Source: an uncultured Muribaculaceae bacterium
GTDB lineage: Bacteria; Bacteroidota; Bacteroidia; Bacteroidales; Muribaculaceae
Direction of reading: 5' to 3'
Length of the DNA: 60,120 nt
NCBI GenBank assembly: GCA_910584545.1
Contig: CAJUBC010000007.1
Location: 1 to 60,120 of the forward strand
A program made the translations under genes and the position numbers. A model generated the notes under the pieces. It was not told the DNA's origin and did not search any database. It worked only from the letters and a program-made list of their open reading frames with translations. Positions 9,746 to 19,700 of the stretch are shown in pieces (position 1 is the first letter of the stretch; the number at the start of each line of letters is the position of its first letter).

Positions 9746-9787
9746 AAGGCCCCTGCCTTGTCCCGGGCAGGGGCCTTCATGTTTTTT
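9746..9787 (+). terminator. Intrinsic terminator after ackA
   Basis: A 12-bp perfect stem (AAGGCCCCTGCC with GGCAGGGGCCTT), 8-nt loop, followed by three bases and a run of six T residues. Ends the pta-ackA transcript 20 nt before the lgt start. Confidence 0.88.
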
Positions 9788-9806
9788 GGGGATAATATTT
9801 CTATCT

Positions 9807-10673
9807 ATGCTCGATATAATATACTGGAACGCCGACCCGGTGATATTCTCCATCGGACCGATTGCGGTGAGATGGTACGGACTCGCATTCGCTGTCGGTT
9901 TCATCCTGGGATATTCGATAGTGGCCCGCATGTTCAAGCATGAGGGTGCGCCGGAGAAATGGCTCGGCATCCTGCTTATGTACCTTGTGGTGGGAACCAT
10001 CGTCGGTGCCCGCCTCGGCCACGTGTTCTTCTACGAATGGGATTATTATTCCCAGCACCCGGGCGACATCCTGAAGATATGGGAGGGAGGACTGGCAAGC
10101 CATGGAGGCACCATAGCGCTGATAATAGCCCTCTTCATCTTCTCCTGGTGCGTGAGCAAGAAGCCTGCAAGCTGGGTATTCGACAAGGTCGTAATCCCCA
10201 TCGCGCTGGTAGGTGGTCTTATCCGGCTCGGTAACCTGATGAACAGCGAGATTTACGGCGCACCCACCGATCTGCCCTGGGGTTTCATATTCCTGCGTAA
10301 CGGCGAGACTGTTCCGGCACATCCGACACAGATCTACGAGGCTCTGTGCTACTTCGCACTCTTCGGGCTTCTCATGTGGATGTATTGGAAAAAGAACGCC
10401 GAAGAGCGACCTTGGCTCATCACCGGAGTCTTCTTCATCGGTATATTCCTTCCCAGATTCCTCATCGAGTTCGTAAAGAACGTGCAGGTCACCTCGGAAT
10501 ATGGAATGATCGAGCGTTACGGCCTGAATATGGGTCAGATGCTCAGCATTCCCTTCATTCTCATCGGCGTGGTCCTCGTGATTGTCGCGCTGAAGCGTCC
10601 GCGCGTGAAATTTTCATTCCCCAATAGGTTTTCTGACGCAGACGAGACAGAAGCGAAAAAGAAGAGAAAATAA
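9807..10673 (+). CDS. lgt: Prolipoprotein diacylglyceryl transferase
   Basis: Inner-membrane enzyme that adds diacylglycerol to the lipobox cysteine of prolipoproteins, the first step of lipoprotein maturation. 288 residues from the ATG at 9807 (MLDIIYWNADPVIF); an ATG seven codons earlier overlaps the ackA terminator tail. Signature elements are present: a Lgt-type RWYGL near the N-terminus, GARLGHVFFYEW, the segment GLIRLGNLMNSEIYG, and HPTQIYEALCY. Six or seven hydrophobic helices. The lysine-rich tail KKKRK faces the cytoplasm. It faces sufS across a long palindrome. Confidence 0.93.
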   Translation: MLDIIYWNADPVIFSIGPIAVRWYGLAFAVGFILGYSIVARMFKHEGAPEKWLGILLMYLVVGTIVGARLGHVFFYEWDYYSQHPGDILKIWEGGLASHGGTIALIIALFIFSWCVSKKPASWVFDKVVIPIALVGGLIRLGNLMNSEIYGAPTDLPWGFIFLRNGETVPAHPTQIYEALCYFALFGLLMWMYWKKNAEERPWLITGVFFIGIFLPRFLIEFVKNVQVTSEYGMIERYGLNMGQMLSIPFILIGVVLVIVALKRPRVKFSFPNRFSDADETEAKKKRK

Positions 10674-10690
10674 GTTCCTCACTTGTAAAA

Positions 10691-10738
10691 TCAATGCTCC
10701 TCTATGATGGCTTGCAAGCCATCATAGAGGAGCATTGA
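10691..10738. terminator. Perfect 48-bp palindrome between convergent lgt and sufS
   Basis: Two 24-nt arms, beginning TCAATGCTCC and ending GGAGCATTGA, are exact reverse complements with no spacer (centre CTTG/CAAG). It lies between the stops of lgt (+) and sufS (-). Most likely a bidirectional terminator; as RNA it would form a hairpin with a minimal loop. On the + strand no T-run follows; on the - strand the arm is followed by TTTTACAAG. Confidence 0.7.
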
Positions 10739-10757
10739 CGTATATTTCTAAAAAGAA

Positions 10758-11987
10758 TTACGACAGCATAGCCGTCACCTTCCGCAACGCGGAAATGAAG
10801 ATGTCCACCTCCTCGAGAGTGTTGTACACGGCAAATGATGCGCGCACAGTACCTTGTATTCCGAACCTCTCCATCAGCGGCTGCGCACAATGATGACCGG
10901 TGCGCACCGCCACTCCAAGACGGTCGAGAAGAAGCCCCAGGTCGTAATTGTGGATATCGCCCACATTGAACGATATCACAGCTGACTTATCCGGTGCGGT
11001 ACCGTAAATACGGAGGTCCGGGATCTCAAGCATCCGCTCTGTGGCGTAATCAAGCAACTCATGCTCATGCGCGGCAATATGCACCATTCCCACTCTCTCG
11101 ATGAAATCGAAACAGCGAGCGAACGCGGCGATGTCGACAAAGTCCGGGGTACCTGCCTCGAATTTGAAGGGAAGGTCCGCAAAAGTAGTGCCTTCGAACG
11201 ATACGTGCCGGATCATCTCTCCTCCACCCTGATAAGGAGGCATGCTCTCGAGAAGGTCCCTGCGTCCGTAAAGCACGCCAACGCCGGCAGGGCCGTACAT
11301 CTTATGGGAGGAGAAGGCATAGAAATCACAATCGAGATCCTTCATGTCGAGATTCAGATGAGGAGAAGCCTGCGCACCATCGACAAGCACTGGAACGCCA
11401 TACCCATGGGCTACAGCGATCATATCTTTCACCGGATTGACCGTACCGAGAACATTGCTGACATGACAGAAAGCGGCCATGACGGTGCGTGGACCGAACA
11501 GCGAACGATACTGCTCCTGATTAAGAACTCCACGGTCGTCGATGTCCACCACCCGGACCTTGATTCCCCTCTGAGACTGAAGCAATTGCCAGGGGACTAT
11601 GTTGGCATGATGCTCCATCACCGTCAATATCACTTCGTCACCTTCGGAGAATCGCTGTCCGAAAGATGACGCCACAAGATTGATCGCCTCCGTGGTGCCT
11701 CGCGTGAAAATCACCTCTTCGGGACTGGCGTTGATATACGCCGCCACACGCCTGCGGGTGGCTTCCTGCATGTCGGTGGCCTCGCGGGACAGGAGATGTA
11801 CTCCCCTGTGGACATTGGCCTTATGGTGCTCATACATATCGACCACAGCATCCACCACAGTCGATGGAGTCTGGGATGTGGCCGTATTGTCGAGATATAT
11901 AAGCGGACGGTCATTGGCCCCACGACTCAAAATCGGGAATTCTTTCCGTATCGAGTCAATATCTATAACAGATTTGCCTGAATCCAT
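10758..11987 (-). CDS. sufS: Cysteine desulfurase SufS
   Basis: PLP enzyme that removes sulfur from cysteine for Fe-S cluster assembly. 409 residues; PLP lysine Lys229 in SSHKMYGPAGVG, His127 in EHHAN, and the persulfide cysteine Cys367 in VRTGHHCAQP. The short loop around Cys367 is the group II (SufS-type) arrangement. It is the last gene of sufC-sufD-sufS, 46 nt after sufD, and ends at the bidirectional palindrome. No SufE or SufU gene is seen nearby. Confidence 0.95.
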   Translation of the reverse strand: MDSGKSVIDIDSIRKEFPILSRGANDRPLIYLDNTATSQTPSTVVDAVVDMYEHHKANVHRGVHLLSREATDMQEATRRRVAAYINASPEEVIFTRGTTEAINLVASSFGQRFSEGDEVILTVMEHHANIVPWQLLQSQRGIKVRVVDIDDRGVLNQEQYRSLFGPRTVMAAFCHVSNVLGTVNPVKDMIAVAHGYGVPVLVDGAQASPHLNLDMKDLDCDFYAFSSHKMYGPAGVGVLYGRRDLLESMPPYQGGGEMIRHVSFEGTTFADLPFKFEAGTPDFVDIAAFARCFDFIERVGMVHIAAHEHELLDYATERMLEIPDLRIYGTAPDKSAVISFNVGDIHNYDLGLLLDRLGVAVRTGHHCAQPLMERFGIQGTVRASFAVYNTLEEVDIFISALRKVTAMLS

Positions 11988-12033
11988 ATCTTATACGATT
12001 ATAACCGCGTCATCCAAATGATGACCTATTCAA

Positions 12034-13401
12034 TTATTCGCAATGCACGGCACATGAGCCATCGCCGCGACGGCATGACGAACAAGCCGTCTCGGCACCT
12101 GCGAAGCGACGTTCCACAAGCAGACGCAGCCGGTCGCGTAGAGACTCTATCCCCACGGCATCGATCACATCCGCCATGAAAGCCTGACGCAACAGAAGAC
12201 GCGCTTCAGACTCCGGAAGTCCACGGGTGCGCATATAGAACATCTGCATCGGGTCGAGCTGACCTATGGCGGAGCCGTGGCTGCACTTCACATCATCGTT
12301 ATAGATCTCGAGCTGAGGTTTGCTGAAAACCTTCGCCTTGTCCGAGCCGACAAGACTACGGTTTGCTTGATATGCCTCAGTCTTGACTGCGCCGGGAGCG
12401 ACATATATGCGACCGGTGAAATCGGCATGCGCCTCTCCGTCGACAGTGTATTTGAACAGCTCGTCTGACTGGCAGCGAGGCACCGCATGATTTATCCTTG
12501 TATATGTTGAGAGCCTGCGGGATTCATCGCCGATGCTCATACCGTAAAGTCGCAGCGAGGCACCTTCACCGTCGAAATCGCAGAAATACTCGTTGCGCGA
12601 CTCGCCGTTGAACAGTGTCATTCCGTCGACAGTAACATTACTGTCTTCGCTTTGGCGGAGATAGAGGGCAGACAGACGTGATGTATCGCGGGAGGATTCC
12701 TCGATCTCATAATAATCGAGCCGAGCCCCCTGACCCACAAAAAGCTCCACGGTCTGGAGATCCATGAACCGCACGCCGTCCTGCTGTGTATGGTCGCACA
12801 CGAGCAACTTCGCTTCCGCCCCTGCCTCGAGCACCACAAGCACACGGCGCACAGCCATCAGAGGCATACCATTGGAGAGGATATTGACAAGCTGCACCGG
12901 CCGCTCGAGCCTCACTCCGCGCGGAACATAAAGGAACAGGCCGTCCTGGGCAAACATCGAGTCGAGAGCCACGATAGGATTATCCATCGACGCCGCCTCT
13001 CCGTAATATTTCTCCACAAGACCGGGGTATTCCCGAGCGAATTTCCGCAGGCTTCCCGCCAGTACTCCCTCGGGGAGAGATTCCCCCGCACCCTCTGCTG
13101 AAACGAGCGTATCGTTCTCCATCAGGAAAAGGGATGACTTCACGAGCGGGACATCGCACCGGAAAGTCGCGCCCGGATTCACGTCTATGTCGATTTTATC
13201 CAGATTAAGACCGAAATCAGGCGCAAGCATGGCATCAAGATCCGTATCCTGATAATTCTCGGCACCTTTCGCTGGAAGCCGGTTCACCTCAAGCATCCGG
13301 CAAGCCGTGTCGCGCAACTGATTGAGCGGTCCCGCGCCGTTCGCATCGATCATCTCCCTATGCGCACGGAACAGTTCGGTGTATTGATTTATAGCAGACA
13401 T
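12034..13401 (-). CDS. sufD: Fe-S cluster assembly scaffold protein SufD
   Basis: Beta-helix scaffold subunit that with SufB and the SufC ATPase forms the Fe-S assembly complex. 455 residues from the ATG at 13401 (MSAINQYTELFRAHR), only 4 nt after the sufC stop; a longer in-frame reading overlaps sufC and is not favoured. The C-terminal block with SHGSAIGQLDPMQMFYMRTRG is the SufB/SufD family signature containing the conserved histidine. Unusual is the C-terminal tail with four cysteines spaced C-x2-C-x6-C-x3-C within the last 17 residues. The protein aligns with SufD by length and start and is not a SufB. Confidence 0.9.
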   Translation of the reverse strand: MSAINQYTELFRAHREMIDANGAGPLNQLRDTACRMLEVNRLPAKGAENYQDTDLDAMLAPDFGLNLDKIDIDVNPGATFRCDVPLVKSSLFLMENDTLVSAEGAGESLPEGVLAGSLRKFAREYPGLVEKYYGEAASMDNPIVALDSMFAQDGLFLYVPRGVRLERPVQLVNILSNGMPLMAVRRVLVVLEAGAEAKLLVCDHTQQDGVRFMDLQTVELFVGQGARLDYYEIEESSRDTSRLSALYLRQSEDSNVTVDGMTLFNGESRNEYFCDFDGEGASLRLYGMSIGDESRRLSTYTRINHAVPRCQSDELFKYTVDGEAHADFTGRIYVAPGAVKTEAYQANRSLVGSDKAKVFSKPQLEIYNDDVKCSHGSAIGQLDPMQMFYMRTRGLPESEARLLLRQAFMADVIDAVGIESLRDRLRLLVERRFAGAETACSSCRRGDGSCAVHCE

Positions 13402-13405
13402 AGGC

Positions 13406-14164
13406 TCAATCGTTTCGGTCCTCCTGTTCCTTGATCCAGTCATAGCCACGGCTCTCCAGTTCGAGAGCGAGCTCAGGCCCACCGGTCATCACAATCCGGC
13501 CCTTGTACAGGATATGCACGAAATCGGGCTTGATATAGTCAAGGAGACGCTGATAATGGGTTATGACGATTGTGGCGTTGTTGTCGGTCTTCAGTTTGTT
13601 GACACCTTCGGCCACTATCCGGAGCGCATCTATGTCAAGACCGGAATCGGTCTCGTCGAGAATAGAAAGACGGGGTTCGAGCATAGCCATCTGGAAGATC
13701 TCATTACGTTTTTTCTCGCCGCCTGAAAAACCTTCGTTGACAGAACGTGAGGCGAGTTTTGTATCAAGTTCCACCACTGCGCGCTTCTCCCTCATCATCT
13801 TTAGGAAATCGGTGGCGCTCATGGGAGGCTCGTGGAAATATTCCCGTTTGGCATTGATTGCCGCACGCATGAAGTTGACCATCGAAACACCCGGAATCTC
13901 TACAGGATACTGGAAGCCGAGGAACAGTCCCTCATGGCTTCTGATTTCAGGCTGCATCGCCAGAAGGTCCTTGCCGTAGAATTCAGCCTCGCCCCCTGTC
14001 ACAGTATATGCGGGATTGCCGGCAAGCACCATCGACAATGTGGACTTTCCTGAGCCGTTTGGCCCCATTATAGCGTGCACCTCGCCGGGACGCACCTCGA
14101 GATTTATACCGCGGAGAATCTCCTTACCGTTGATTTCCGCGTGAAGATCCTTGACTTTAAGCAT
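13406..14164 (-). CDS. sufC: Fe-S cluster assembly ATPase SufC
   Basis: ABC-type ATPase that drives shape changes of the SufB-SufD scaffold. 252 residues; Walker A GPNGSGKST at 34-42, signature FSGGEKKRNEIFQM, and Walker B region SILDETDSGLDIDAL, all SufC-specific variants (SGGEKKRNE and DETDSGLD). In many Bacteroidales sufB immediately precedes sufC; here the upstream neighbour is cvpA 57 nt away, and sufB is not in the window. Confidence 0.95.
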   Translation of the reverse strand: MLKVKDLHAEINGKEILRGINLEVRPGEVHAIMGPNGSGKSTLSMVLAGNPAYTVTGGEAEFYGKDLLAMQPEIRSHEGLFLGFQYPVEIPGVSMVNFMRAAINAKREYFHEPPMSATDFLKMMREKRAVVELDTKLASRSVNEGFSGGEKKRNEIFQMAMLEPRLSILDETDSGLDIDALRIVAEGVNKLKTDNNATIVITHYQRLLDYIKPDFVHILYKGRIVMTGGPELALELESRGYDWIKEQEDRND

Positions 14165-14221
14165 AATAAGTTATATACTATAGTGTATTTTAATTCATTT
14201 CATTTATAGACTCAACTCACG

Positions 14222-14851
14222 TCATCCTCGCGCACTCCCTGTTAAATCAATAACAACCGGAAGTGGTGGATATGTTTCCGAAAAAGAGGAATCGTTGATG
14301 GAAATCTTCTTCGCCTCCTCAAGCTGGATTCGGTGGGCAAGTTCATCCGGGCCCTCGCATCCGAGGACTGCCGGAGCAAAAAGCATCACTTCCTCCACTA
14401 TGTTGCCGTCATCCGATTTCATCGATTTCAGCAGGATTGAGTCGCTGTGAAATCCGAGTATGATGTTATATGCCATCGAGACCAGCAACATGTATTCGAA
14501 AAGAGTGAACAGCGAACCGCCAATATTGTCAAGAATTGTCGAATCGGTATTCTTGAACACGAAGAGAAGAAAGGTCGTGACTGTGCGAAACACCGCATAT
14601 ACGGCAAGAAATACCAGCGAAGCGGCGACTATACCGCAGGTGAAGCTTTCCTCCGCGCTTCCATAAGGAGTCCAATTAAACGCACCCCTGAGCACATCTG
14701 CGAGAGGGTCGGTGAAAATCCTTGCGCACACGATTCCGAAAGCAGTTCCGATCACGGCTGGCAGCTGACGGGAGAATTTCATTCTGAATCCTCTCAGAAC
14801 CGCGAAAGCGGCTACCCCAAGCACAAGGATATGATACAGCACCACCGACAT
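14222..14851 (-). CDS. CvpA family membrane protein
   Basis: Small inner-membrane protein of the CvpA family, linked in E. coli to colicin V production and envelope stress. 209 residues with four predicted helices in the first ~150 residues; a conserved CvpA-like segment with the helix and loop VFKNTDSTILDNIGGSLFTL. The C-terminal 50 residues are soluble. It lies 15 nt after ispF and 57 nt before sufC, so it is probably co-transcribed with both. Its precise function in Bacteroidota is not established. Confidence 0.75.
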   Translation of the reverse strand: MSVVLYHILVLGVAAFAVLRGFRMKFSRQLPAVIGTAFGIVCARIFTDPLADVLRGAFNWTPYGSAEESFTCGIVAASLVFLAVYAVFRTVTTFLLFVFKNTDSTILDNIGGSLFTLFEYMLLVSMAYNIILGFHSDSILLKSMKSDDGNIVEEVMLFAPAVLGCEGPDELAHRIQLEEAKKISINDSSFSETYPPLPVVIDLTGSARG

Positions 14852-14866
14852 AAACCACTCTTCTCC

Positions 14867-15352
14867 TTAGCTGATGTCGGGCGTCTTCAGCAGGACGACC
14901 GCCATTGCCGATATTCCCTCTCCGCGGCCTTCGAAACCGAGGCGCTCTGTAGTCGTGGCCTTTACAGACACGCAACCTGTATCTGCTCCAAGAACGCCTG
15001 CGAGCGTTTCCCTCATCTCCTCTATGTAGTCCGACAGCTTCGGGCGCTGCGCGCAGACAGTCACATCCACGTTGCCGATCTCGCGTCCGGCCTCCCTCAT
15101 CATTTCACAGACGCGGGCCAGCAGCAATTTGCTGTCGGCCCCGCTGTATTCTTCCGATGTATCGGGAAAATGATATCCGATGTCCCGCATGGCGAGAGCA
15201 CCGAGAATGGCATCGCAGAGAGCGTGTATCGCCACATCCGCGTCGCTGTGTCCGAGAAGCCCAAGCTCATACGGTATCTTTACCCCGCATAACCAGAGAT
15301 CGCGCCCCGGCACAAGCCTGTGGACATCATAACCCTGTCCTATTCTGTACAT
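14867..15352 (-). CDS. ispF: 2-C-methyl-D-erythritol 2,4-cyclodiphosphate synthase
   Basis: Non-mevalonate isoprenoid enzyme converting CDP-ME 2-phosphate to the cyclic diphosphate. 161 residues, standard length. Zinc ligands Asp9 and His11 (GYDVHRL) and His43 (GHSDADVAIHALCDA), and the C-terminal substrate block ATTTERLGFEGRGEGISA are present. It is 31 nt after porV; porU-porV-ispF are also neighbours in Porphyromonas gingivalis, which supports the identity of the porV and porU genes. Confidence 0.95.
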   Translation of the reverse strand: MYRIGQGYDVHRLVPGRDLWLCGVKIPYELGLLGHSDADVAIHALCDAILGALAMRDIGYHFPDTSEEYSGADSKLLLARVCEMMREAGREIGNVDVTVCAQRPKLSDYIEEMRETLAGVLGADTGCVSVKATTTERLGFEGRGEGISAMAVVLLKTPDIS

Positions 15353-15383
15353 ATCTCATATTTAATCTCTTATCCATGTGCCG

Positions 15384-16610
15384 TCATCTGCGGCGACGCC
15401 CCATCAGGTCGCGCAGTCCATCCATGTCGAATGTCAGCGAGAAGCGGAGTGTCTGGTCGAGCGGGCTGCTTTGGGCGGTGGCCAACATATAGGATGCATC
15501 AAGGCGCACCACATTTAGAGAGAAACCGGCACCAAACGCGAAATAGCTACGGCCTCCCTTGTTGGCGTGCTCATAATTGTAGCCGGCACGGACAAAGAAC
15601 TGCTGATTGTAGACATATTCCGCACCCAACGACACCCCTATCTCCTGAAATTCCTCCTTAGCACCTCCGGGGGCGTCGGTGAAACTCTTGAAGATAGCAG
15701 TGATGGGCGACATCGTGTTCCATTTGTCGAGAGCCTCATTGTAGGCTGTCTGTCCTTCGGAGGAGGACATGTCGAAATCCTTAGGACGGGGTTTGGTAGG
15801 CACAAGCAGTTTGTTGAGGTCAAGACCGATCGCCAGAGTATGGTAATCGGCAAGCGGGAACATGAAGTTGGCTCCGAGACGCAGATTGGCGGGGAGGAAC
15901 GCGTTGTTCGTACCGTTGTCGTATGAGACCTTCGTACCGATATTGGAGATGTCGAATCCCCATGAGAACTGGCATTCGTTCCGTCCGATCATCGGGAAAG
16001 TAGTGTAATATCCCGACAGATCCACAGAGAACGCATGCGCGGCGTTATTCTGTTCTCCGGTCTGTAGATCCTGATATGCGAGGTCTGACAGAATGTATCT
16101 CAGCACCACTCCCATGGAGAACTTCGAAGATAATTTTCGCGAGTAACCCACATCAATCGCCATTTCGTACGGGTTAATGGTCTGCGTCACTCCTCCGCCG
16201 TTTCCACCCGAAGAATACTCCCCTGTGGTCACCTCTCCGAGCGAGAAGTAACGGAACGTCGCGCTGAGCGCCTGATTGTCACCACTGCCAAGTTTGTAAT
16301 AACCGGAAAGGTCCGCCAGGAAGATGTCGTTGACAATCTTGCGCAACCAAGGGGTATAGGAGAGGGAAAGGCCGCCCTGCGAGTATGCGAAAGCATACTT
16401 GGATGGATTCCAGAACTGCGAGTTCATATCCGGATCGGTGGCGGCTCCGAGGTTACCCATGGAGCTGCCGCGCGCGTCCGGCGCAATGCCCAGTGTCGTC
16501 ACACCGGTATTGACCGGATTGAACTCGTTGTCCTTGATGTCGTTCTCCGCTGTAGCGACGGAAACCGCCGTTCCGAGCAGCAGGCATACTGACGTTATTC
16601 TTTGATTCAT
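15384..16610 (-). CDS. porV: T9SS outer-membrane protein PorV (LptO)
   Basis: Fourteen-stranded outer-membrane barrel of the FadL type that shuttles T9SS cargo from the translocon to the attachment complex and binds PorU. 408 residues with a signal peptide of about 21 residues (ends VATAE). Family segments include GVTTLGIAPDARGSSMGNLG and SQFWNPSKYAF near the N-terminus, and a C-terminal barrel strand before a basic end (GRRRR). Close to porU, and next to ispF as in P. gingivalis. A 6-bp hairpin (CTCCGG/CCGGAG, 16624-16641) lies in the 121-bp gap after the C25-like gene; no promoter was recognised there. Confidence 0.9.
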   Translation of the reverse strand: MNQRITSVCLLLGTAVSVATAENDIKDNEFNPVNTGVTTLGIAPDARGSSMGNLGAATDPDMNSQFWNPSKYAFAYSQGGLSLSYTPWLRKIVNDIFLADLSGYYKLGSGDNQALSATFRYFSLGEVTTGEYSSGGNGGGVTQTINPYEMAIDVGYSRKLSSKFSMGVVLRYILSDLAYQDLQTGEQNNAAHAFSVDLSGYYTTFPMIGRNECQFSWGFDISNIGTKVSYDNGTNNAFLPANLRLGANFMFPLADYHTLAIGLDLNKLLVPTKPRPKDFDMSSSEGQTAYNEALDKWNTMSPITAIFKSFTDAPGGAKEEFQEIGVSLGAEYVYNQQFFVRAGYNYEHANKGGRSYFAFGAGFSLNVVRLDASYMLATAQSSPLDQTLRFSLTFDMDGLRDLMGRRRR

Positions 16611-16731
16611 CTTTATCTTCCAACTCCGGAATCTGCCGGAGTCTATATCTATAAACTTGTTTTTACCCTAAATATTGCCGTCTCCCAACATACCGGCTCC
16701 CGTATGGAAGCCGTTCCTCCGACCCTATCTA

Positions 16732-19700
16732 TCAGTCAATCACCGAGAACTCAACCCAGTTAGAGCAGAGTCTCGAGCCTTTGGCCGATTCGGAGCGCAC
16801 ACAGGCGCGATATGTCCCGGCTGGCAGCATCATCTTTTCCCACGAGAAGCGTCCGGAACTTACATTCATGCCGTCCTTGACATTGCCGTAACAGTCCACC
16901 ACGACAAATCTAAGCATCTCACCATCGGGATACCCCTCTATCGAGAATGACATCCCGTCAATTGCGACATCCGAATCGGCAGAAAGGCGAAGGGCACTTG
17001 AAAGTTTCTTCTCGAACTTGAATGATACGTCTGGAGTTGTGTTGCCGGCAGCGTCGGTCGCCGACACTGTCATCGTATGCATGCCTTCGGCAAGATTTAC
17101 CGCGGGTACGAGGGCTGTGTAGTTTCTCAACGCCGACTCATTGTAGCGTTCCTTGACCGAGACCTCTATCTCGCGACCATCAATCTTGAGACGCGTTCCA
17201 CTGCCGGCGCCTATACCGGGCATGATGGCCACATCATCGCTGACCTCGACTCGAACGGCATCCAGCCAAGGATCGTACTCCGCCTTCACGTCAGGATCAG
17301 TCACATCTCTCTCGACAGTGTCATCGACTGGAGCATCGTGCATAGCCATCGGAAGTGTGGTATAGGCGGATCCTCCAAGTTGACGAGCACGGTCATAGAA
17401 ACCAACATACACCTGCAGCTTCTGGTCCTTACCTTTGGAAGAGAGATATCTGTCGCATTCTCCGGAAAGCGGGACCTTGATCGAGAAGAATCCGTTCCTC
17501 ACCTCTCCCCGTACAGCGGAAATCATGGTATCGTCATAATACTGGTAAATCGTCTCCACATTGCCGTTTGATTCCCGGGTGAACACGACTTCCCGATACT
17601 CCGGACGAGCAAGCTTTATGACCACGTCTCCGTTGAAATTCTCATCTACCGAATCATCAAAATCCTTGACGCGTCCCTCGATCACTGCCACATCTCCGGC
17701 TCTGAATGCTGTTCCCCCACTTACTTTGAGGTCCGCACCGACAACCGAAACCGGCATCTTCACCGCCGGATCGCCGACATAAATGAAGCAGAGCTCATTT
17801 CCGTTGGAATTGCGGGTCTTGGCCTCGGCATAAACCTCTCCTACAGTTGGCACCTCTGTCCTTTTCTTTCCATCCACATTGAACATAGCGTTGATGAACC
17901 TGCTGCTGAGCTCATAGTTCTGGTTGGACCATACGGTACGGGTAGATGCCACGGTACCTATCGCTCCACGTGGATTACCCAGCACGGCAAGCTCGCCCAA
18001 CCCTCTTTTGCCGGCATCGGGCATAGTCAAGTCACACCCCGCAAAGAAATGGAAGAACATATTCCGATTCTTTATCTCGGTAAAATCGGCTGTATTCAAA
18101 AACATCAGCTCATTGGTCAGAAACGACGAACATGAATGACCGTAATAGATAACAAACAGTTTTCCGGTCTCCATTTGTTCTCGACAGATTTTTTTGCTTT
18201 TATCCCCTCCATGTTCTTCCACTCGCACTGTGGTATGGCGGAACCGGGTGTCGTGATGGGTTCCCGCATGTTTCTGTATCACATCATGAATTTTACATGC
18301 CTGCTCATCGTGGGAATGTGAGTCTCCCGGACAGCTGTAAGAGAACGATTCGTTAACCATCCATGCCCAATCGGTCTCTTCCATATATTCCTTGATCTTG
18401 CTTACGGCCCTGCGCGCCTCGGCAGGTGTCTCGACCGACAACAGACCGACACCGACTTCCATTTTACTGTCATGCATAGTCTTCGCCGCCGGGATATTGT
18501 CCGTCATCATACCGTAGAAATCTATCGCGAACGGAATCTCAGTCGACGGAAGTTCCAATGGCTGCTGGTATGCAATCAGTTGCGTACAGTCCTTCTTGAC
18601 AGTGCCTATTCCTCTCAGATTTCCCGTTACCGGGCCGAACAGAAGCACGTTCTTGAGCTTACGCTCCGAGCTCTGATACAGCAACTTGGCCAATGCCCTA
18701 TATGCCATGGGATCAGGGTTGCCCCATGAGAATTCATTGTATATGGTCTGCGGGTCAACAACCAGTACCCTGATATTGTCATGCTTTTCATGAAGAGCAG
18801 CGATCTCGCGTGCCTCTTCTATAAATTCAGGGGTAGAAATAATCAGGAATTCACAACCCTGTGCCATTTCTGCATGCAGGTTCTGATTCTGTATGGCAAC
18901 AGCGTCGTCACCCACCGAATAACGTCTTTCCGGATTTACCACTATGAAATCATGGTCACGGCTGTCGTTAGGGAAATAAGCCTTCCCTCCCGACACGGTG
19001 ACCTTCATCGGAGATTCCGGAACAGTCACATCATACACCTCTGCCCCTACCGGAACCGGAAATGAGAACTGCTCATCCGGTCCTCCCGGGAAAGCTATAC
19101 GGATGGTTTCCTGAGAAAGCCGGGACGATGAAACCCCTGCCAGACTCTTGCCGTAAGTTATCACACAGTTGTCGATTGCGAATACTTCCGCATCGACGAT
19201 ATTTGTAGCCTGAAGATTGAAAACCGGATTGGCCTGTCCGGACAGGTCCGCTACTTTCATCGAATTGGCCGGGCTGTCGAAATGGTATCTTCCCGGACCG
19301 GTCACATTAACTTCCAACGGACTGGCGAGTCCTGACATCTTTCCTTGACCGTAAGCAATATTATAGTTGAGGTTTCCGGTAACCGTGACAGGAGTTGAAC
19401 TCGATCCTCCTCCGATATATGTAGCCAGACTGACCTCCAGTTTCTCACCAGGCACGGCAAAAGGCATCGGAGCGGCCCATGAGTGACGTGAGGATTCAAG
19501 ACAATCCTCCCCGTAGAACATCTGACCGGTATTGTCATCGTTCTGATGCAGGTCGATCTCATGATAATGGTATCCGAGACCTACCGACATCTCTGAGGTG
19601 GTACGCTGAGAATTATAAGGTATCGAACCCATTGATGAAATGTCATCGCATTCACCGAGCATATAATGGCCTTTCTCAGTGTAAATATTCATGGGAGCCG

